Part shown: piece by piece, positions 57,161 through 64,000 of the stretch
Numbering within the stretch: the stretch's first letter is position 1
Layout of the letters: every line of letters begins with the position of its first letter
Assembly: GCA_037349315.1 (NCBI GenBank)
Contig: JBAIAC010000033.1
Span: forward strand, 21,842,001 to 21,906,000
Origin: Chelydra serpentina
Lineage: Eukaryota; Chordata; Testudines; Chelydridae
Direction of reading: 5' to 3'
DNA length: 64,000 bases
Position numbers and translations under genes: made by a program
Notes under the pieces: generated by a model
The model's input: only the letters and a program-made list of their open reading frames with translations
What the model was told of the DNA's origin: nothing
Database searches by the model: none

Positions 57161-57451
57161 ATGACTGATATCACTCTGATGAGGATTACGGAGACAGAGA
57201 AAGACCGCATGCTGAGTGAATGCCAGCAAACCCCGGGGCCGTATGCAGCCATACTATGCAAGGCAATGATACCAGAGTACCTGCAGCTTGCATGGCGCGG
57301 GAAAGTATCCTACCATGGAGGAGACAATAAGGCCGCTCTCCCTGGGAACCTGATGCAAAAGCTTTCACTGTACCTCCAGGAGAGCTTCACGGAGATCTCC
57401 GATGGGGATTTCTCCTCTATCCCCATACATATTGACAGACTTTTCGAGTAG
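57161..57451 (+). CDS. Third Harbinger ORF, 96 residues, unknown function
   Basis: A complete frame from ATG 57161 to TAG 57451, with an in-frame TAA about 30 bp upstream. The start context is good (GCACCATGA, A at -3). AATAAA follows at 57541-57546, 90 bp after the stop. The protein is soluble-looking and mixed-charge, with no signal peptide or membrane segment. It has a helical start (TETEKDRMLSECQQTPGPYA), a central AWRGKVSYHGG and a C-terminal helix (MQKLSLYLQESF). I know no domain that fits. I recall similar frames in other turtle repeats, which would imply conservation, but this is unverified. It lies opposite the SANT/Myb intron, so transcripts of the two genes would overlap. It could instead be a captured exon or a relic. 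Confidence 0.5.
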   Translation: MTDITLMRITETEKDRMLSECQQTPGPYAAILCKAMIPEYLQLAWRGKVSYHGGDNKAALPGNLMQKLSLYLQESFTEISDGDFSSIPIHIDRLFE

Positions 57452-57540
57452 TTGCACTGGAAACGACTCAAAACTAAAGCGCCTATGGCCAATTAAGCAA
57501 TACAAACACAGTGCTTACACACCATGCCTGTTCTATTCCA

Positions 57541-57546
57541 AATAAA
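57541..57546 (+). terminator. Candidate polyadenylation signal after the third ORF
   Basis: AATAAA on the plus strand 90 bp after the 96-codon frame. It is also within 20 bp of the exon 1 splice donor of the opposite gene. Confidence 0.4.
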
Positions 57547-57562
57547 TGTTTAAAACACTGAC

Positions 57563-58142
57563 CTGCTGATCCTTCGCCTGGTTCCTGGTCAGGGATGCTG
57601 CCTTGGGAGGGTTCGTAGGGGATCTCAGTGAGGGTGATGAACAGATCCTGGCTGTCGGGGAAATCAGCGGTGAAAGCGCTGTCGACTGCCTCGTCCTCCT
57701 CCTCTCCTTCCTCTTCTTCACCGTCCGCAAAAACTTCAGACGACGTGGCCGTAGATAAGACCCCGTCGTCGGAGTCCACGGACACTGGTGGGGTAGTGGT
57801 GGCAGCACCACCGAGCTTAGCATGCAGTGCCTCGTAAAAACGGCAAGTGTGTGGCTGCGATCCGGAGCGTCCGTTGGACTCTTTGGTCTTCTGGTACGCC
57901 TGTCGCAGCTCCTTGATTTTCACGCGGCACTGCGTTGCATCCCAGCTGTATCCTCTCTCCGTCATGGCTTTTGAGATCTTCTCGTAGATCTTCGCATTCC
58001 GTCTTTTCGATCGCAGCTCTGAAAGCACGGACTCATCGCCCCACACAGCGATCAGGTCCAAGACTTCCCGATCAGTCCATGCTGGGGCCCTCTTTCTATT
58101 CTGCAATTGCATGGTCACCTCTGCTGGAGAGCTCTGCATCAT
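57563..58142 (-). CDS. SANT/Myb-like Harbinger protein, exon 1
   Basis: Exon 1 starts at ATG 58142 (a second ATG follows at once) and ends in a CAG|GTCAGT donor after the first base of a codon. It gives 193 residues. Residues about 16-112 form a trihelix/Myb-SANT domain: APAWTDREVLDLIAVWGDE with the tryptophans of helix 1, SKRRNAKIYEKISKAM in helix 2, and ATQCRVKIKELRQAYQKTKE in the recognition helix, then TCRFYEALHAKLGG. An acidic stretch (residues 137-152, mostly Glu) and FPDSQDLFITL follow. Related Harbinger partner proteins bind subterminal DNA of the transposon. A longer open frame upstream to 58220 has only a TTG start, so the ATG is preferred. Confidence 0.82.
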
Positions 58143-58295
58143 TGCCAGTGCTGCTGAGCTGGCCACGATGTCCAAACAGGAAATGAGATTCAAACTGGCC
58201 AGACAGGAAAAGGAATTCAAATTTTCCCGGGGCTTTTCCTGAGTGGCAGGTCAGAGCATCCGAGTACGGATTGCTGTCCAGAGCGTCCACTGAGT

Positions 58296-58351
58296 GGTGC
58301 ACTGTGGGATAGCTCCCGGAGCTATTAGCGTCGAATTCCGTCCACAGTAAC
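58296..58351. promoter_or_regulatory. Right subterminal motifs of the Harbinger element
   Basis: GGTGCACTGTGGG (58296-58308) followed by ATAGCT, and TCCACAGTAAC (58341-58351), are exact copies of the left subterminal words, in direct orientation but in swapped order. The region also lies upstream of the SANT/Myb start and probably includes its promoter. Confidence 0.4.
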
Positions 58352-58525
58352 ACAAATGGCCATGTCGAATTTAGCGCTACTCCCCTCGTCGGGGAGGAGT
58401 AGAGAAATCGAATTACAGAGCCATTTATGTCAAAATAAATAGCTTCCTAATGTGGACGGGTGCAGGGTAAAATCGAGTTAACGCTGCTAAATTCGACATA
58501 AAGTCCTAGTGTAGACCAGGCCTAA

Positions 58526-61494
58526 GGGATCGGCTAGTTTCCTAAATGTTGCACATAATGCTGCCCCAGAATTGGGCACAAGAAAACCCACTCATGACCA
58601 CACTCCCACACCACACCTCTTTCACTGTTTTGCATCATGGCACAAACTCGGTGCAGAAGCAGTATACTGGCCTTATGCACCCTTTGTTTTTCTAGGCTGA
58701 TGTCAGCATGTGGGGTGAAATCCTGGACTTATATGAGAATTTTCTTCAGTAGGGCCAAGATTTCATCCCTGGTGTCTAAAGAAAGCAGAATTATTCCAAA
58801 CTTGCCATAATTGGTGTTAGTTGTTCTACTTAACTCATTGTTGAACCACGACCAGCTGTGAAGCATTGTCCGTTTATGATCACATTAATAGATGTATACC
58901 CTTCAAGTAGATAAAGCACAGATCTTAATTTATTATAAATCCAGAAGTCTTATGTCAACAGGAAAGTAGTAAATCTATGTGGACAAAACGGGTTAAATAA
59001 ATCTTTGCTGTAAATCGGTCGCAATCAATGGAGTTACAACAAGGATGAATTTGGTTCATTATCTTCAGGCATTACTTTGGCATCCTATACATTCTTTGAA
59101 CCACAGTTTGAAAGTACCCATTAAACTTCTCTTCAGTATCAATACACTAATGTAACATTCTAAGCTTGAATTAATTCAGCTATGTAAATCAATTCAAAGA
59201 AAGATTCCAGCTGTGAATTTCCTTATGTAACTTGTATTTGATGCACTATTTCACCAATATAGGAGTTACAGTCAATATCTGAGTTACATCACTTTGTCCT
59301 TATTACTTTAGTTTATTTTTCGGCTCTGACAGTCAATATACAGTACAGCATTTCCCACTGAACTACAATGCCCTTGTGGATTTATTTTTACCAAGAGGGC
59401 TAAGCAAAAAATGTTTTTATCTCCTTCATTACAAATTCAGTTTGGAGCTAATTGTACATCATTTTTACTAGCTGTAGTGAATCCGTACTCTAAAGTTACC
59501 TGATTTTTGGTGAGAATTCTACTGTACCTATAATCTTAATGGCTCTTTACAGTCTTTAATTTAAAAAAAAACTTAAACCTTTATTACTTAAATATCTCTT
59601 GGATCAAAAGAACAGCCATAACTGAAGAAGAGTCTCATCCCAAAAAGCTTGAGAAGATGCAGATTACTTAGCTCTAGATTGTGAACCACTTACATTGATG
59701 AGCAGCTAAAAATGCAAGCAGCTTCATTTTTACTTCAATGGGGTTGAGGTCAATACTGAGGTATTTCTCTTCCTGATCCTAGTTCCTTTATTTATCTGGG
59801 TTTTATTCCAAACAGGCTGAATATATAGTCATGTCCATGGGATCTGTCTGGTATCAGAGTTGTTTGCTTGACACCTCCAACACAATCACTCTCAGAATAT
59901 ATAACTATGGCCTGTTTACTTAGAGTCCAGTGATTTTGATGCACCACTATTTTGAACTAGACTTAGCATAGCTTAGATTTTCTCTAGTCAAATTTTGTTT
60001 CAGTGTTTACTAGAGATAGTAAAATTAATGAAATGACTATTCATATCACCTAAAAAACTGAATGAAGAGAAGAATTCATCAATAAATCCCAAATTGCTAC
60101 ACTTGTCTTTTAAATTCATTAACATATAATATTTGATATTTGTTGGCTGTTGCATGGTTGCACTGTGTCTGTCATAGTATCACAAAAGAGCTTCAGTTTA
60201 TAGTAGAAATGATACAATGCTATTAGCTTAAAATATTTAAACTAGTAATTAATTAGATTGGTTATGAACAGAATTATTAAAGTCTCACACTATCATACTG
60301 TAATTTATAAAAATCGGTATAATTTGCATGACAGTATCAGCCACATTCCAGTTAGGTGTCCATGCTGGCTTGTTTGTTTAGCTTGTTTAATGACTGTACA
60401 TATATTCATCCCTTTGCCTGTGGGTCTTTAGCCTTTTGCAGTTCATTGTTCAATGAGTGTGTCTGTTTGCTTTTTTCTCTTGCTGAAAAAGAATTTTAGG
60501 CCTTGATGTTATCTTAGGATACTTTGTCTATCAGTCATTGATTGAAAAAAATGGAGATAATCTCTAGGAAAATAGAAGAAATGAGGGTGTACACCCTGGA
60601 ATTTCAAAATGTCTCTGGGGCAAGTAAGGGGCATCCATTTCTTCTGCTTAGATTAAACAGTTGCGAAGAACTCTCTAACAAGGTAGATATAGATCCAGAC
60701 TTCCCAGCATGGTCCTCTCTATTGAATAAATCAAATCAAAACTCTCAAGATCATCCAAAACTCCCACGCTTTGGTAGGAATAATGTGCTGGATTTAAATG
60801 CAAAATGGTTACCAGTGTGTGTCAGGATCTGGTTTGCTTTACTGTAAATAGGAGGCCACCAATCTAGAAATCTCTTTCTGTATCAACAGCAGGGTTTGTT
60901 TGGATAACCTGTGGTACACTTCAAACCCTTAGAGTAACCGAATCCTGGGATCAGTGCTACAAGTGCTGCATCTGGAGTTCTGTGTTGCAGAAAGAGACAT
61001 TTGGAGCTGGCATGCCAGTCCTGCTGAAGACTTAGAAAAGAAAAGCTTTGTTGGAGCTGAGGGGCAACGGGAGCGACACTGCACTTACATTAGTTTCTGT
61101 GAGGCATTGAGTGATATTTGGAGCGTATGCTTTTATTTTCTAGATTCAATAAGATTTGCTCATTATTGCTACTGAGAATGTGGAGATGAATTTTGTCCTG
61201 TATTGAAATCCATTAGCTCACTGTCTGCTTCCACAGCAAAGAGCAGACTGAAAGCCAGTTTAAAGGGCTACCTAGAGAGTCATTGGATGTAGGAGAATCT
61301 TCAAGTGGTGCAGGGCTGATGAAATGACTCCTATATCCCCGACCTTCCAGTTGTAGTGTAAGGGGTGTGGCCAACGAACCCCATGGCCTGCTTGATTTCC
61401 TGCTGCCAGAAGGGCCCCTTGAGGGTCCGGTGATACAAGACTGAACAGCCCCGAGGCTGCTCCATCACGTTGTTTCCCACTCTCATGGTTTCAT
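58526..61494. other. No gene seen
   Basis: AT-rich non-coding DNA. The 101-codon frame at 60542-60847 (plus) has no recognisable domain, and no splice sites around it were convincing. Confidence 0.4.
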
Positions 61495-61790
61495 AGCAAG
61501 TCGCATGATATTTGGTGTTTTTCCAAAGCCCCAGCTTCTGAAATCCTGTGAGTAGGTGAGAATTTCAGCTTTCATTTCAAAATAAAAAGTTTCTAACCTT
61601 CATGATTGCAGAGAACAACTCGGAAACGTGACCCAAGTGTACCATAAAGGCCTAGAAACCAGAAGACAAATAAAAAGAACCAAAATTATAATTTAATTTT
61701 TTTCTTCATGATTTTCAAAACAATCTTGGGACTTTGAGGCGCCTGCCTCATGTATTTTGAGCACTTGGGGTTGCCTGTGCTGCTATATTG
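61495..61790. repeat. Unnamed dispersed repeat (CATGATATTTGGTG type)
   Basis: Words such as AAGCCCCAGCTTCTGAAATC, AGGCCTAGAAACCAGAAG and GAGCACTTGGGGTTGCCTG appear in an order I associate with a common turtle repeat. Its termini were not defined, and no target duplication was seen. Confidence 0.35.
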
Positions 61791-61822
61791 TGCTGGGACT
61801 GTGGAGCTGCAAAGCTACCTCT

Positions 61823-62095
61823 GGTTATGTCTCCACTGCAATTAAAAACCTGCGGCTGGCTTGTACCAGCTGATTCGAGCTCACAGAGCTCGAATTCATT
61901 GTGGGGTAGGCCTTCAGATTCAGGATGGCACCCAGGCTCTCGGGCCCTGAGAAGTGGGAGGGTCCCAGAGCTTGGGCTGCAGCCTGAGCCTGAACATCTA
62001 CACTGCAATTAAACAGCTCCTTAGCCCGAGCCCACAAGCCTGAGTCAGCTGGCACAGGCCAGCTGCAGATATCTAGCTGCAGTGTAGACATCCCC
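61823..62095. mobile_element. Harbinger-type MITE, about 273 bp
   Basis: The left end is GGTTATGTCTCCACTGCA and the right end TGCAGTGTAGACATCCCC, an inverted pair followed by TTA. The interior has GCTGGCTTGTACCAGCTGA and TCAGCTGGCACAGGCCAGC as further inverted arms. The left half is closely similar to 47630-47782. It does not encode a protein. Confidence 0.7.
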
Positions 62096-62716
62096 TTAGT
62101 GCCATTAGGCCATCCCCACTTGCTCCAGGCAGTGCAATGAATCTAGGCCACAGTATTTAGGGGGATGTTTTCATGTGAAAGGTTGACTGAAAAGCCCCTA
62201 TAAATAAATAAAACACCCATAAGTGCCCAAATCAGTAACACAATATGTGCTATCTGCAAACTCACCGTTACAAACATGTTTCATTCTAAAACAAAATACT
62301 GAAAATTAGTTTCCCCTTCACTTACCTGCCTAGGTCTGAGTTTATGGTTCGATGTTTCAGCAGTGGTTGAGGACATGCCAGCTATTTACAGGATTATAAA
62401 TTCCCCATACTTGGATGGGTTTCTTGTTTGTATTCAGACTGCATGATGGTGCTATACAGCAGTGCTGGGAATATAGGAAAAAGATCTGGCTTGGGACTTT
62501 GTTGCCATCAGTTGTGCCAGAAAAAACAACGAGAGACAGACTTGCTAAACTTACCCTCCCTTTTTGCACTTGCAGTTGGTGGGCACAAATGATTGTGGAT
62601 GCATTGTTCATTTTGCACCCACAGTTATTTGCTGGGAAAATTTAGACCTCAGAGGACATAAATGCACCCACAAATCAGACGCTTGGGGCCTTCATCCTGC
62701 AAGGTGCTGAACATTG

Positions 62717-62818
62717 TGGCCCAGATCCATGGAAGAGCTTAAACACATGCTTATCTTTAATGAGCAGTCCCTCTGAAGTCAAGCATGTGCTCAAGTGCTT
62801 TGCTGGATTGGGGCCAGA
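62717..62818. repeat. Palindromic dispersed repeat (GCTTAAACACATGC type)
   Basis: GGCCCAGATCCATGG and GCTTAAACACATGC at the left face AAGCATGTGCTCAAGTGC and GGATTGGGGCC at the right, an imperfect hairpin around a GTCCCTCTGAAGTC centre. It is the same family as 41679-41765. Confidence 0.55.
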
Positions 62819-64000
62819 GTGCTCAGCCCTTGTAGGATTGAGCCCTCCATGTCTAAATGGCTAACATGTGCAACAGTTATTTGCACCCCAATGTTTCAGA
62901 CACAGAAAGGAAGGCGCAGTTAAGACTCAGGTACCAGAAAGGAGGACATTATTTGGTTTTAAAACATAATTATTTCCCATTTTTTTGTTTACAAATAAAT
63001 GTTATTAATGATTTGGGATTTTAAGTAATTTAATTTTTTGAAAACTTTTCAGCTCATATGTGAATGTAGGAACTCCTTCAAATGCCTATTCATGTGTTAA
63101 AATGTACTTCAGTGACTTTTATGAGGCTTAGTATGAATTCAAAAGACCATAATGACGTCTTCAGAAAAGTTAAGGTCTATCACATAAATAAGTATTTAGG
63201 GACTTCTTAAAACGCCTATTATTTACGCAACAGACTGTAACTGCTTCTCTAGCATACCGATACTTAGAGTTATATCCATAGATTATTCAGTTGTCCTGTG
63301 TGAGAACAAAGCCTACGTGCTAAAAACTCGTTATGAAATTTTGATTTAAAAAATTGTGTATGCACTAACACCTTTCAACATGAGATTGCTCAGCCATATA
63401 TCTTTCTAAAATGCCAACAGGTTTAGTTCCCCGTTATTTACTAATGACTTGCAACATTTTATTTAAAACAAGTGAATATTTGTTCAGTTATAAGAGCACA
63501 ATACTGTAGGGCTCGATGGCTCAGAGAATTAGTAGTGAGATATGGAGCTTTTACTTCTGTCATCAGTATGAATTTGACCCAGGACAGTAGTGACTGAGAG
63601 CCATTAATGGCTATTTGGTGGCCTATGTCAAATAAGCTGGTGGTCTCACTCTCGGCATAACGGTCCAGGGCTTCATACACAGACACCACAGTCCTGAGCT
63701 AAAACATATGTGTACTGCCTGGAAAAGACCATGTAACTCATGACTGACGTCTTCAAAACACAGGCAGCTACCACTTAAGTCAAAAAAGGCACCTGTGTCA
63801 GCAATTAATAGTGGCAAGTCTTATATTGTGCCAGCCACAGGGGACAAGAGAGTCACAAATAGGCAAGTCTGTTTCCTTCTGGGCAGGCAGTGGAATGCAT
63901 ATGTACTAGCTGGAATGTTACATTATACTAAAAAAAACTACTCGACATTCTTCACTAAGTATAGTTGTAGCTAACAAGTAAATCCCTCATGCCGCCTGGC
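62819..64000. other. No gene seen
   Basis: Non-coding AT-rich DNA to the window edge. Nothing was recognised. Confidence 0.45.

Larger units (their letters stand above)
56243..57562 (-). other. Intron of the SANT/Myb-like gene
   Basis: A 1320-bp intron inferred from a consensus donor (CAG|GTCAGT at 57562) and acceptor (56243). It contains a 77-bp minisatellite and, on the opposite strand, the 96-codon frame. The inference rests on phase continuity and on the known two-part structure of these proteins. No transcript evidence is available. Confidence 0.65.
53342..58522 (+). mobile_element. Complete PIF/Harbinger DNA transposon, 5181 bp
   Basis: The terminal inverted repeats are GGGTATGTCTACACTA at the left and TAGTGTAGACCAGGCC at the right (12 of 16 positions match, including GTCTACACTA). 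They are directly flanked by TAA (53339-53341 and 58523-58525), the 3-bp TWA target of this superfamily. Inside, in order, are a DDE transposase frame (+), an internal duplication, the two-exon SANT/Myb-like gene (-), a 77-bp minisatellite and a 96-codon frame (+). The presence of both classical Harbinger genes makes it a near-autonomous copy. The transposase N-terminus has two stops, so self-mobilisation of this copy is doubtful. The small Harbinger MITEs at 12674 and 47630 have similar ends. Confidence 0.92.

Noticed and set aside
57483..58220. SANT/Myb frame read as a single-exon 245-residue protein starting at 58220
   Set aside because: The first codon there is TTG, and the last 51 or so residues lie beyond a consensus splice donor. 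The ATG at 58142 and the spliced form fit the family better.
60542..60847. 101-codon frame as a host exon
   Set aside because: No domain, no conserved motif and no convincing splice sites. Usage looks like random AT-rich sequence.
1..64000. CRISPR arrays, operons, phage or plasmid features
   Set aside because: No regularly spaced direct repeats with unique spacers and no bacterial-type gene organisation. The repeats are vertebrate.

Overview
The window looks like nuclear DNA of a reptile, most probably a cryptodiran turtle. It is AT-rich, has no operon-like coding, and is full of repeats I associate with turtle genomes: tRNA-derived SINEs whose tails match CR1 LINE 3' ends, CR1 fragments, GC-rich hAT miniature elements with 8-bp target duplications, and PIF/Harbinger elements. 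No multi-exon host protein gene could be recognised. Most open frames here are chance frames in GC-rich repeats or relics of transposons. The only sign of a host gene is a CpG island at about 28.7-29.95 kb with a possible minus-strand first exon.

Layout. 0-9 kb: a hammerhead-like Penelope-type repeat, a small hAT MITE (TSD CCCTGCCT), a solo LTR with 5-bp TSD carrying a nested GC-rich MITE, an 823-bp Tigger/mariner-like MITE (TSD TA), a CR1 tail, a second GC-rich MITE with a 32-bp tandem array and a perfect 32-bp palindrome, and a hAT MITE at 8.8 kb. 9-23 kb: four SINEs of two subfamilies, a Harbinger MITE, a second hAT of the TAGGGTGAC type, and a second hammerhead-like repeat. 23-38 kb: ancient MIR/CORE-SINE-like copies interrupted by hAT and Harbinger MITEs, the CpG island, a CR1 3' region split by a hAT MITE, and an LTR-like repeat split by another. 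40-46 kb: two decayed LINE reverse transcriptases, both on the minus strand. 46-48.3 kb: an LTR fragment split by a 1078-bp hAT, then a perfect 52-bp inverted repeat.

The centrepiece is a complete 5.18-kb PIF/Harbinger transposon at 53342-58522, with TAA target duplication and matching terminal inverted repeats. It carries a DDE transposase gene on the plus strand (catalytic residues present, but two in-frame TGA codons near the N-terminus), a two-exon SANT/Myb-like gene on the minus strand with a phase-matched intron, a 77-bp x 6 minisatellite inside that intron, and a third 96-residue open frame of unknown function on the plus strand opposite the intron, with a good start context and its own AATAAA. 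In this superfamily the transposase cuts and the SANT/Myb-like partner helps DNA binding and nuclear import. The role of the third frame is unknown and is the best lead in the window.

All family names come from reading motifs, terminal repeats and target duplications by eye. No database search was possible.
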